Below are positions 26,462-33,602 of a DNA stretch of 47,094 nucleotides, piece by piece. Positions within the stretch are counted from its first letter, which is position 1. Each line of letters opens with the position of its first letter. A program made the translations under genes and the position numbers. The DNA comes from an uncultured Prevotellaceae bacterium (GTDB taxonomy: Bacteria > Bacteroidota > Bacteroidia > Bacteroidales > Bacteroidaceae). The DNA is taken from contig ONWA01000025.1 of assembly GCA_900321425.1 (NCBI GenBank), positions 1-47,094 on the forward strand. Reading direction: 5' to 3'. The notes beneath the pieces were generated by a model. It had not been told where the DNA came from and ran no database searches. It saw nothing but the letters and a program-made list of their open reading frames with translations.

Positions 26462-27649
26462 ATGAGAAAATATGTGATATTATTCGTCCTCGCCCTACTT
26501 TCTTCACCCCTGTGGGCGCAGACAGAAGAGAATGATTCTCTTCCCTGGCCACTGAATGTGCAGAACCGACTAGACTCGCTTGTCAGCCTACCGATGTTAC
26601 AGACAACGCAGCTGGGACTGATGGTCTACGACCTCACTGCCGACAGTGTGCTTTACCGTTATCATGAGCGACAGACGCTCCGTCCGGCATCAACCATGAA
26701 ACTGTTGACTGCCATCACCGCCATCGATCTGTTGGGTGGCTCCTATCGCTTCCGTACGTCACTGGCATATCTGGGAACCGTTGACGACGGTGTTCTTCAA
26801 GGCGATATCTATTGTGTGGGCGGTTTCGACCCGCGCTTCAATCACGATGATATGCTGGCGTTTGTGGAGAGTCTGCAGTCCTTAGGTGTCGATACCTTAC
26901 GAGGAACGATAGTTGCCGACAAGACCATGACGGGCTCCGACCGTCTGGGTGAGGGCTGGTGCTGGGACGACGACAATCCCGTGCTCTCGCCGTTGCTTAT
27001 CAGTAGGAAAGACTGTTTTGTGGAACGGTTTGTCGAAGAGTTGCAGAAGGCTGGCATCGTGGTGGAATCGGATCTCATCGAGGGCGATACTCCCAGCGAT
27101 GCACGTATCATCTGTACCCGTTATCATGGTCTCGACGAGATACTGGTGCGGATGATGAAGGATAGTGATAACCTTTATGCCGAGTCGGTATTCTTTCAGA
27201 TAGCGGCGGCTACAGGCAACCGTCCGGCGAAGGCGCGTCATGCCAGTGCTGTTATCAAGCAGCTGATCAGCCGGTTGGGATTGAATCCCCAGAACTACCG
27301 GATTGCCGACGGCAGCGGACTGTCGCTCTATAACTATCTGTCGGTGGAGTTGGAAGTCCGTTTGTTGCGTTATGCCTACCACCAAGCCCAAGTATGGGAG
27401 TTTCTCTTCCCGACGCTCCCCGTGGCTGGCGAGAGTGGCACGCTGTCGAAAAGGATGAGAAATACGGCAGCGGCTGGTAATGTGTGTGCCAAGACGGGCA
27501 CCCTGTCGGGCATTTCCTCGCTGGCAGGCTATTGCACCTCCGACAACGGACATCAGCTGTGTTTTGCCATCATCAACCAGGGCGTCTTACGCAATAGTCA
27601 GGGCAAGAACTTCCAGGATCTGGTCTGTCTGGCGCTCTGCGAACCTTAA
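26462..27649 (+). CDS. dacB: D-alanyl-D-alanine carboxypeptidase/endopeptidase (PBP4, peptidase S13)
   Basis: A 395-residue periplasmic enzyme with a signal peptide (MRKYVILFVLALLSSPLWAQ). It trims or cleaves peptidoglycan peptides. The three penicillin-binding motifs are present: SxxK in RPASTMKLLTAI near residue 76, SxN in DSDNLYAES near 234, and KTG in CAKTGTLSGISSLAGYC near 344. TLRGTIVADKTMTGSDRLGEGWCWDDDNP is typical of S13 (partial string: LGEGWCWDDDNP). It is the first gene of a plus-strand unit; mutY starts 21 bp after the stop. The -7 box is so close that the mRNA may be nearly leaderless. Confidence 0.93.
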   Translation: MRKYVILFVLALLSSPLWAQTEENDSLPWPLNVQNRLDSLVSLPMLQTTQLGLMVYDLTADSVLYRYHERQTLRPASTMKLLTAITAIDLLGGSYRFRTSLAYLGTVDDGVLQGDIYCVGGFDPRFNHDDMLAFVESLQSLGVDTLRGTIVADKTMTGSDRLGEGWCWDDDNPVLSPLLISRKDCFVERFVEELQKAGIVVESDLIEGDTPSDARIICTRYHGLDEILVRMMKDSDNLYAESVFFQIAAATGNRPAKARHASAVIKQLISRLGLNPQNYRIADGSGLSLYNYLSVELEVRLLRYAYHQAQVWEFLFPTLPVAGESGTLSKRMRNTAAAGNVCAKTGTLSGISSLAGYCTSDNGHQLCFAIINQGVLRNSQGKNFQDLVCLALCEP

Positions 27650-27670
27650 CTACGAAAAGAGACGAGCATC

Positions 27671-28669
27671 GTGAACCACTTCACCCATACAATTCTACGC
27701 TGGTATGCCGACAACGGCAGGGATCTGCCTTGGCGACAGACGCGTGATCCCTATGCCATCTGGCTGTCGGAGATTATCCTCCAGCAGACACGCATCCAAC
27801 AGGGTGAGGCCTACTGGCATCGGTTCATGCACCGCTGGCCTACTGTCGAGGCGCTCGCTGCCGCCACCGAGGACGAGGTGCTGCGTGAGTGGCAGGGACT
27901 GGGATACTATAGCAGGGCGCGCAACCTCCATACGGCGGCGAAACAGATCGTCGCGATGGGGGGCTTCCCCACCACTCTCGAGGGCATCCGCTCGTTGAAG
28001 GGGGTGGGCGACTATACGGCTGCCGCCATCGGAAGCATCGCTTTCGGACTGCCGGCAGCGGTGGTCGATGGCAATGTGTATCGTGTGCTGGCGCGTCATG
28101 AGGGTATTCATACGCCTATCAACAGCACCGAAGGGAAGAAACTGTTTGCCGCTCTTGCACAGTCGCTGTTGCCTGAGGGCCAGGCGGCTGCCTTCAATCA
28201 GGCGATGATGGACTTCGGCGCCCTGCAGTGTGTGCCGCACGTCACTCCCCAGAGCTGTCTGCAGTGCCCCCTTGCGGAGTCGTGCGTGGCCCTGCGTGAG
28301 CAGACCGTCAGTCTGTTGCCCGTCAAACGGAAGACGCTGAAGATACAGGAGCGCCATCTGGCTTATGTCTATGTGCGCTGCAAGGGGTATACCGCCATCC
28401 GCCGAAGGGGTGGGGGCGATATCTGGCAAGGACTGTGGGAACCTGTCGTGTTCGACGACCTCTCACCACTTACCGCTCACCTCTCACCGCTCAAAAAGAA
28501 CGTCAAGCACGTGCTGACTCATCGCATCCTCTATGCTGACTTTTATCTGTGGGAAGTGGAGGAGCGCCCGTCGTTGCCCGACGGTTATATCTGGATACGT
28601 GAGGCGGATATCCAGGACTATGGTGTGCCGCGTCTCATCGAGATCATGTTAAACGAAATCAATGCATAA
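27671..28669 (+). CDS. mutY: A/G-specific adenine DNA glycosylase
   Basis: A 332-residue protein with a GTG start (MNHFTHTILRWYADNGRDLP). It removes adenine mispaired with 8-oxoguanine or guanine. Seen: WLSEIILQQTRIQQ with the catalytic Glu, helix-hairpin-helix LKGVGDYTAAAIGSIAFG, AVVDGNVYRVLARH with the catalytic Asp, and an iron-sulfur cysteine loop. The cysteines are spaced C-x8-C-x2-C-x5-C (CVPHVTPQSCLQCPLAESC) rather than the usual C-x6-C-x2-C-x5-C. A C-terminal MutT-like domain (residues ~225-330) recognises oxoG. It overlaps purN by 8 bp. Confidence 0.95.
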   Translation: MNHFTHTILRWYADNGRDLPWRQTRDPYAIWLSEIILQQTRIQQGEAYWHRFMHRWPTVEALAAATEDEVLREWQGLGYYSRARNLHTAAKQIVAMGGFPTTLEGIRSLKGVGDYTAAAIGSIAFGLPAAVVDGNVYRVLARHEGIHTPINSTEGKKLFAALAQSLLPEGQAAAFNQAMMDFGALQCVPHVTPQSCLQCPLAESCVALREQTVSLLPVKRKTLKIQERHLAYVYVRCKGYTAIRRRGGGDIWQGLWEPVVFDDLSPLTAHLSPLKKNVKHVLTHRILYADFYLWEVEERPSLPDGYIWIREADIQDYGVPRLIEIMLNEINA

Positions 28670-29033
28670 CGATATGAAGCAAGTAAACATCGCCATCTTT
28701 GTATCAGGAAGTGGCTCGAACTGTGAGAATCTGATTCGCTATTTTAGTGATAAGCAAGTGAATTGCGCCTTGGTGGTCAGCAACAAGCCCGAGGCTTATG
28801 CCCTCGTCAGGGCAGAGCGGTTGGGTGTGCCTACGGCGGTGATGCCCAAGGCCGACTTGAATGACGAGCAGAAGATGATGCAGCTGATGCGCGACTATCA
28901 GGTCGACTTCATCGTATTGGCTGGCTTCCTTCCGCTGGTGCCCAACTTCCTCATCGATGCCTATCCGCGTCGCATCGTCAACCTCCATCCTGCGGATTAT
29001 TGCCCAGTATCGTGTAGCCCTCTCTCCCGATGA
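28662..29033 (+). CDS. purN: Phosphoribosylglycinamide formyltransferase, truncated by an internal deletion
   Basis: A 123-residue product as read, against about 190-200 for the family; an in-frame ATG at 28674 is an alternative start. It uses 10-formyl-THF to formylate GAR in purine synthesis. The N-terminal fold is intact: NIAIFVSGSGSNCENLIRYF, LVVSNKPEAYALVRAERLGV, VDFIVLAGFLPLVPNFLIDAYP, then RRIVNLHPA with the catalytic His. Directly after HPA the sequence jumps to a point about 40-45 residues further on, out of frame, and ends DYCPVSCSPLSR. The skipped segment should hold the catalytic Asp region, so the product is almost certainly inactive. Confidence 0.9.
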   Translation: MHNDMKQVNIAIFVSGSGSNCENLIRYFSDKQVNCALVVSNKPEAYALVRAERLGVPTAVMPKADLNDEQKMMQLMRDYQVDFIVLAGFLPLVPNFLIDAYPRRIVNLHPADYCPVSCSPLSR

Positions 29034-29142
29034 TTCTGTCGACACGATAGCCGAGAAGGAGCATACTTTGGAGATGGAGTATTTTCCCAAGGTGGTGGAG
29101 CAGGTGATTGCGAAGAATATCTCACTTGAAAACGAAGTGTAA
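28996..29142 (+). pseudogene. purN: Out-of-frame C-terminal part of purN
   Basis: Forty-eight codons plus a stop encode IIAQYRVALSPDDSVDTIAE then KEHTLEMEYFPKVVEQVI, the normal C-terminal part of Bacteroidales PurN, but in another frame than the first half. The segment 'LLPK...HVHEAV...GITIH...GA' expected between HPA and IIAQYRV is absent. Confidence 0.85.
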
Positions 29143-29180
29143 TCAATTGAGATAATTTTTTTTCTCACTTGAAAACGAAG
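29120..29180. repeat. 18-bp direct repeat at the purN 3' end
   Basis: TCTCACTTGAAAACGAAG occurs at 29120-29137 (last codons of the purN tail) and exactly again at 29163-29180, after the stop. The second copy with AAGTGAG downstream also forms a 7-bp inverted repeat (CTCACTT/AAGTGAG). Confidence 0.8.
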
Positions 29181-29209
29181 GCTAATTAAGTGAGTTATTT
29201 GAAACCTTT

Positions 29210-29271
29210 AAGACTTTCAAATGAAAACCTTAAGGCTTTCAAATGAAAACAAAGGACTTTGCAAATGAACA
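29210..29271. repeat. ~22-bp tandem repeat, nearly three units
   Basis: Units 29210-29231 and 29232-29253 share AAGRCTTTCAAATGAAAAC and differ at few bases; a shorter third unit (GGACTTTGCAAATGAACAT) follows. AT-rich and non-coding, lying between the purN remnant and the first 85-bp repeat. Confidence 0.75.
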
Positions 29272-29354
29272 TAAAAAATCATCGCCCTGAAAAAGAGCGA
29301 TGATTCTTTTTATATTCTTGTTGGAGTAGGGGATTAATAATCCTCTTCCTCGTC
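29270..29354. repeat. 85-bp direct repeat, left copy
   Basis: Identical over 85 bp to 30075-30159 (offset 805). It holds a hairpin terminator and, on the minus strand, the last codons DEEEDY plus stop of the small acidic protein gene. Its last two bases form part of the hepT stop codon (29353-29355). Confidence 0.95.
29273..29311. terminator. Bidirectional hairpin terminator in the left repeat copy
   Basis: AATCATCGC (29277-29285) pairs with GCGATGATT (29297-29305) around an 11-nt loop, with A-run before and T-run (CTTTTT) after, so it can work on both strands. Here it would end the hepT transcript. Confidence 0.8.
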
Positions 29355-29727
29355 ATTTTTGCAAGTCTGAAATCATTCTTTCAATGACAGGTAGCATTGT
29401 AGGAATATCTTCCTCTAATGTTTTAAACACCACATCAGTGTCTATTTCAAAGTAGTGATGTGCTATTTTGTCGCGCATTCGCATTACTCCTCCCCAATAG
29501 ATTTCTGGATATTTGGAAAGCAATTCACCTTTTGTTATTTTTTCTATTCCTTTTACAGACTCGCCTAAAGCTATCAAGTTCATGCATATAGCATCAAGAC
29601 GCAGCATTCCATCCTGGGTGAGAAGAAAATCATTCGGATCCTTGACAAAAGAAGCACGCTTAATGATCATCTCAATAGCCGACTTTATTTGGGATAAACT
29701 TAGTAGAACTAATTCCTTATCAAACAT
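29353..29727 (-). CDS. hepT: HepT-like HEPN ribonuclease toxin
   Basis: A 124-residue, all-helical protein with the HEPN catalytic motif R-x4-H in RMRDKIAHHYF near residues 82-92, the hallmark of HepT/DUF86 toxins that cleave RNA. The preceding helices (QDGMLRLDAICMNLIALGESVKGI) match the family. In HepT/MntA modules the nucleotidyltransferase neutralises HepT by adding AMP to a Tyr next to the motif; the Tyr is present (HHYF). It overlaps mntA by 8 bp. The TGA stop straddles the inner edge of the left 85-bp repeat. Confidence 0.9.
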   Translation of the reverse strand: MFDKELVLLSLSQIKSAIEMIIKRASFVKDPNDFLLTQDGMLRLDAICMNLIALGESVKGIEKITKGELLSKYPEIYWGGVMRMRDKIAHHYFEIDTDVVFKTLEEDIPTMLPVIERMISDLQK

Positions 29728-30013
29728 AGATTCCTTCTTTTATTATTCGCTGATTGAGTAATGCATTCATGCCTTTTCTTATACGAACCATATCAACACG
29801 ACAGCCTAATCTTTGTTCCAATTCTGACTGAATACGATCCAACGTTAGAAGAGATGGGGTTTTGCCTTCGTAGCAGATGTCTACATCGCTATTATCTGCT
29901 TGCTCTCCTCGTGCAACAGAACCGAACACACCTATCTTCGTTATTCCGTATTTTTGTTCCGCAGTAGGTTTAAAGTCCCTTAGAATGTTTAAAATATCAG
30001 CAGTCGTTTTCAT
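29720..30013 (-). CDS. mntA: MntA-like minimal nucleotidyltransferase antitoxin
   Basis: A 97-residue protein from the ATG at 30013 (MKTTADILNILRDF). An in-frame ATG at 30037 is rejected because it lies within the -7 box. The nucleotidyltransferase motif GSVARGEQADNSDVDI has Gly31-Ser32 and Asp43/Asp45. This family AMPylates the paired HEPN toxin. It is followed by hepT with an 8-bp overlap and has a complete promoter. It is flanked with hepT by exact 85-bp direct repeats. Confidence 0.9.
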   Translation of the reverse strand: MKTTADILNILRDFKPTAEQKYGITKIGVFGSVARGEQADNSDVDICYEGKTPSLLTLDRIQSELEQRLGCRVDMVRIRKGMNALLNQRIIKEGIYV

Positions 30014-30034
30014 ATACCTTGATGTATCTTGTTG

Positions 30035-30066
30035 CAAAAATAAAGAATATATTTGTTACTTCCAAA
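30035..30066 (-). promoter_or_regulatory. Promoter of mntA-hepT
   Basis: Minus strand TTTG (30063-30066), 20-bp spacer and TATTTTTG (30035-30042) match the full consensus. It lies just inside the right 85-bp repeat, so the cassette carries its own promoter. Confidence 0.75.
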
Positions 30067-30074
30067 TATTTCCC

Positions 30075-30159
30075 CATAAAAAATCATCGCCCTGAAAAAG
30101 AGCGATGATTCTTTTTATATTCTTGTTGGAGTAGGGGATTAATAATCCTCTTCCTCGTC
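30075..30159. repeat. 85-bp direct repeat, right copy
   Basis: Exact copy of 29270-29354. This copy is in its original context: it overlaps the last codons of the small acidic protein gene (stop at 30139) and holds that gene's terminator. Confidence 0.95.
30078..30116. terminator. Bidirectional hairpin terminator in the right repeat copy
   Basis: Same hairpin as at 29273-29311. It ends the minus-strand alpha-amylase/starch unit just after the small acidic protein gene. Confidence 0.8.
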
Positions 30160-30336
30160 TTCGTCGTCCCAGTCGTATCTTCCACCACGTGAGCCCATGG
30201 TTTGATGGTCTGGGTCAAAAGGACCCTTATCTCCACCACCATTAATTGTGTCGCCACCGCCAGAACCGAACAGCATAGCTGATTCTAGGTTCACGTTGAT
30301 AACCATTGTCTCAGGTTGCAAATATATTTTCTTCAT
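30139..30336 (-). CDS. Small acidic Gly/Asp-rich protein of unknown function
   Basis: A 65-residue protein from the ATG at 30336 (MKKIYLQPETMVINVNLES). A Shine-Dalgarno-like GGAGG lies 8-12 bp before it, unusual in Bacteroidota; an ATG at 30351 overlapping the upstream stop is the alternative. The core is AMLFGSGGGDTINGGGD and the end is DDEDEEEDY. Short proteins beginning 'MKK-x-Y-x2-P' with a Gly/Asp-rich end are frequent beside secreted enzymes in Bacteroidales; I know no function. No TM segment or obvious signal peptide is visible. The 'GGG' after a helical N-terminus loosely recalls double-Gly leaders. Translationally coupled to the 752-residue protein. Confidence 0.65.
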   Translation of the reverse strand: MKKIYLQPETMVINVNLESAMLFGSGGGDTINGGGDKGPFDPDHQTMGSRGGRYDWDDEDEEEDY

Positions 30337-30350
30337 AGCTAAGTCCTCCA

Positions 30351-32609
30351 TTATTTGATGATTACTTTCTTTCCATTCACGATATACAGACCCTTGGCTG
30401 GGTTCATCACACGCTGACCATTCAGGTTGTAAACAACTTTGTTCTCAACAGTTGGCTGTGTCTGCTCAACGGTATTGATGCCTGTTGTTTCTTCTCCATC
30501 AATGATCCAGCCTACACGTGAACTTCCTACTTCAGCTGCCAATTCTGTGTCAGAGTGCAGGTAAGCACCACCAACCTTTACTTTTTCTTTATCCAGTGCA
30601 GTTGCCAGTCTATAGAATCCCAATTTAGGACTCGTAGAGAATACGTAGTTGTAAGGATCGGTATCAGAACCGGCAATATCACTTTTTCCATCAGTTGCTT
30701 TGAATAGGTTAGTTACACCTCCACCAAAGTCACCTGTACCTACATCTGAAACAAGAACAGAAACATTTCCAGTTCCACTCAACATAACACCAGTATTGTT
30801 AGGAATCTTTTTTACTTGTTTCAGAACCACTTTACCTTCATTAAGTTCTGCTCTGTAAGCCTTGATGGCAAGACCTGTGAAATCGAGTGAGTGTTTAGAT
30901 GAGAATGTTGCGTAGCCAGATGCTCCTGCTGAAACCCACTTTTTAGCTTCAAGAACCAAACTATGACTATATTTGTTAACACTGAAAGTCAGTTCAAAAT
31001 CACCGGCCTCATTAAATGTATAGCTATTGTTGCTGGCAGAACCAGGCAACTCATAGACACCGTATTTGTGATTGGCAATCGCCTTATATTCGTATGCCTG
31101 TGCTGCGGCAGAGAAATGATCCACTGTCAAGATGTACGTATCTGGGTTACCCCATTCTCTGGTTGCACTATTATTTATAGCATGCCATGAAACGTAGTGC
31201 TTACCTGTCCATAAAACATCTCCTGTTTCAGCATTTTCTCCCTTAGTTACCTTTTTTACGTAGATGCCGTGTCCATGAATACGGAATCCTTTTGCAGCCA
31301 CAGCGTCATGAATATCTTGGTCTACAGTTAAGGTGACCCATCCTTCTGTAACTCCATCAACTTTATCTTGTCCGGGCAGAGGAGTCCAATCCCAGTCGTC
31401 AAATCTATAGGAATGATATTCTGCGGTTGGTTCAAGACTGAAGTAAATGTTTATTTTTGCACCAACTTCAAATGCCCAAGAGATGTCTGGACTTACTTTT
31501 GTCATCTCAACTTCCTGTCCAATGGTGAAAGAGCCGTCACCTGTGAGGTTGCCAATAATAGACATGTTTTTGAATATGATGGAAGAAGTAGGTGTGTAAC
31601 CATCGGAAATTGATGAAAACGTAAAAATATAATCCTCAGCGTTTTTATATTCAGTTTCACCCGCTGTGTTCCATGTTGTTTCACCAGAACCACGTACGAG
31701 TTGCCAATAATCTACATTGTCTGGTACTGATACGGTGCATTTCAAATCAGTTGGCTTTTCTACGTCATATAAATAATGTGTTCCACCATTTTTCCACGCT
31801 TCAACGCGAACCCACGCATTATCTTTAAACCAGTCTGCTTCTGAACTCGCAAACTGAAGTTTCAAATCTTTGGTCTTTCCTGCAATTTCAATTGTCCAGC
31901 CAGAATTTGGCTTAGAATTAGGTGTCCAAGTAGCCGTGACAGTATATGTGTCGTAATGGGTAGGAAGATTATGCTTTAATACAAAGTTGTCCTCTGCATT
32001 TGTAATCCATCCAGTAGGAGCTGTGATGTTTTCTGCACCAACTTCGTTATATCCCATCCATATGTTGTTTACTTGGAAACCGAATCCAGTCTCAGCAGTA
32101 CATGGGAAATCAGCGGTGTACACATTTGATTCTCCAACACGAGTTAATGTAATCTTATCATCACCAGTCCAATCCCATCCGTTGATGTATTGTCCGGCAA
32201 TTACAATCGAGCTAATTGTGGCAAAATCTACCTTTGTGATAGTAAGAGTCTTTGTACTTTCTACGAAAGTGAAACGATATGTGCTACCATCACCAGTAAT
32301 GTTAAGACTATTGTTTCCTTTTACTAAAGTGTAATTTTCATCCAATGTTATTTCTTGGTCAGCTAATGCATATCTGTGATTTGCATGAAAATCGTCCCAA
32401 CTTGAACCATCTCCATCAGCAATACAAAAATATTTTTTACCATCTATGACGAATTCAGAAACGTAGGTGCCACTATTTTCTGTCATAGGAGTGATGCTTG
32501 CACTTGGTGTAGGTGTCCATCCTGTCATGTCGCCAACGACATACCATGCAGCATTAGCCATGCTTACTCCTCCCACAAGGAGAAGGATTAATGTGATTAG
32601 TTTCTTCAT
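30351..32609 (-). CDS. Secreted multi-domain starch-binding-like protein with type IX-type tail
   Basis: A 752-residue protein with a signal peptide (MKKLITLILLLVGGVSMANA). Residues ~21-130 and ~135-245 look like SusE/SusF-type starch-binding beta-sandwiches (AWYVVGDMTGWTP; IVIAGQYINGWDW, both with aromatics at binding positions). Residues ~345-465 contain the module shared with the 38148 and 46052 genes (YHSYRFDDWDWTPLPGQ ... GFRIHGHGIYVKKVTKG). After residue ~560 is a 'GYATFSSKHSLDFTGL' domain common in Prevotella cell-surface proteins. The tail (VVYNLNGQRVMNPAKGLYIV, then NGKKVIIK) is the presumptive type IX sorting signal. Third gene of the amylase unit. Probable role: capture of alpha-glucan outside the cell (inference). 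Confidence 0.8.
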   Translation of the reverse strand: MKKLITLILLLVGGVSMANAAWYVVGDMTGWTPTPSASITPMTENSGTYVSEFVIDGKKYFCIADGDGSSWDDFHANHRYALADQEITLDENYTLVKGNNSLNITGDGSTYRFTFVESTKTLTITKVDFATISSIVIAGQYINGWDWTGDDKITLTRVGESNVYTADFPCTAETGFGFQVNNIWMGYNEVGAENITAPTGWITNAEDNFVLKHNLPTHYDTYTVTATWTPNSKPNSGWTIEIAGKTKDLKLQFASSEADWFKDNAWVRVEAWKNGGTHYLYDVEKPTDLKCTVSVPDNVDYWQLVRGSGETTWNTAGETEYKNAEDYIFTFSSISDGYTPTSSIIFKNMSIIGNLTGDGSFTIGQEVEMTKVSPDISWAFEVGAKINIYFSLEPTAEYHSYRFDDWDWTPLPGQDKVDGVTEGWVTLTVDQDIHDAVAAKGFRIHGHGIYVKKVTKGENAETGDVLWTGKHYVSWHAINNSATREWGNPDTYILTVDHFSAAAQAYEYKAIANHKYGVYELPGSASNNSYTFNEAGDFELTFSVNKYSHSLVLEAKKWVSAGASGYATFSSKHSLDFTGLAIKAYRAELNEGKVVLKQVKKIPNNTGVMLSGTGNVSVLVSDVGTGDFGGGVTNLFKATDGKSDIAGSDTDPYNYVFSTSPKLGFYRLATALDKEKVKVGGAYLHSDTELAAEVGSSRVGWIIDGEETTGINTVEQTQPTVENKVVYNLNGQRVMNPAKGLYIVNGKKVIIK

Positions 32610-32663
32610 AATTTTTTAGGTTATTAGTTAGATATCAATTTCTTTAGTTGGTATTGAGTAAAC

Positions 32664-32690
32664 CTCACAGGGGAGGTCCCTGTGAGGTAA
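32664..32690. terminator. Strong intergenic hairpin between the CBM26 gene and the 752-residue protein gene
   Basis: ACCTCACAGGG (32664-32674) pairs perfectly with CCCTGTGAGGT (32680-32690) around GAGGT. On the minus strand it is followed only by TTTAC, so it may be a partial terminator or mRNA-stabilising stem that lowers expression of the genes behind it. No TAnnTTTG box was seen between it and the next gene. Confidence 0.6.
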
Positions 32691-32695
32691 GTGTT

Positions 32696-33586
32696 TTATT
32701 TCAGCACTTTCTTGCCGTTCTGGATTATCACGCCACGGCTACTGCCGCTGACACGCTGTCCATTGAGGTTGTAGATAGGAGTAACCTTGCTGTTGGCAGC
32801 ATCGGTCTTCACGTCGCTGATGCCAGTAGCACCTGAGTTCTCGAACTTCACCGTCCAGTTCTCACCAGCCTGCTTACCACCGCCCCATGTAGCAGTGATG
32901 GTAAATTTCTGGCTAGTAAGCGTTGCGTCTTCCTGATCAACTTCGAAGTTGTCGTCGGAAATGGCCTGCTTAAGCCAAGTAGGCTGGGCGTCAAAGTTTA
33001 CTGAACTATAGCCAAACCATGTTCCGCCATTGGCAATGAGCTTAAAGTGCCAAAAACCTTCGTTGATATCGGCTCCCTTTTCATCCTTATCAGCACAGGT
33101 TATGCCTGTCAAGTCAACCGTAATGGTGTACTTTGTTCCTGGGGTTACTTCTGTGAATTCCACAGCTCCTTCTCCCCAAGCAGGAGTAGTATGGTTTCCT
33201 GCTAATTTCAGCGAAGTAATCGTTGCATCGGGAATCTCACCACCGTATTCTTTAGTTACATCAGTCCAATTAGTTTGTTGATTCGAATTTGTCGGATCAA
33301 AGGTAAAGTAACGATCAGAAATGATTCCAGTGATGTCTTTTGTCTGAATACCTGCTCCATTGTTGAAAATGATGTTGAAACCAGATCCCGCGAATGTCTG
33401 CTTCCAGAAAGTTGTTCCTTTGACCACAGCCGTCTCTGACATCTGTGTACCTGGCCACTTGCCATTGTCTGCTCCATTCCATACATAGAGGTAGGGAGCC
33501 GTAGTTGCTTGCACGTAAATGGTGATGTCAGCATGTGCTGCCACTGCCATCATCGCCATAACGATTAGGGTAAAAATCTTTTTCAT
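32696..33586 (-). CDS. Secreted free-standing CBM26-type starch-binding protein with type IX-type tail
   Basis: A 296-residue protein with a signal peptide (MKKIFTLIVMAMMAVAAHA). Residues ~20-115 form a CBM26-like starch-binding module: ITIYVQATTAPYLYVWNG, WPGTQMSETAVVKGTTFWKQ, FNIIFNNGAGIQTKDI. It closely resembles the module in the neighbouring amylase (YVQATTAP, WPGTQM, KGTTFWK). Residues ~125-260 are a second beta-rich domain (GNHTTPAWGEGAVEFTEV) I do not recognise. It ends IYNLNGQRVSGSSRGVIIQ then NGKKVLK, a sorting-type tail. No catalytic domain is seen, so a binding role is inferred. It starts 16 bp after the amylase stop. Confidence 0.82.
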   Translation of the reverse strand: MKKIFTLIVMAMMAVAAHADITIYVQATTAPYLYVWNGADNGKWPGTQMSETAVVKGTTFWKQTFAGSGFNIIFNNGAGIQTKDITGIISDRYFTFDPTNSNQQTNWTDVTKEYGGEIPDATITSLKLAGNHTTPAWGEGAVEFTEVTPGTKYTITVDLTGITCADKDEKGADINEGFWHFKLIANGGTWFGYSSVNFDAQPTWLKQAISDDNFEVDQEDATLTSQKFTITATWGGGKQAGENWTVKFENSGATGISDVKTDAANSKVTPIYNLNGQRVSGSSRGVIIQNGKKVLK

Positions 33587-33602
33587 AATGTAAATGTTTT
33601 AA

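Noticed and set aside
30014-30037. Upstream ATG (30037) for mntA
   Set aside because: It falls inside the TATTTTTG box of the cassette promoter, so it would not be transcribed.
29270-30159. 85-bp repeats considered as insertion-sequence ends
   Set aside because: They are direct repeats made of a gene end plus terminator, not terminal inverted repeats, and no transposase lies between them.
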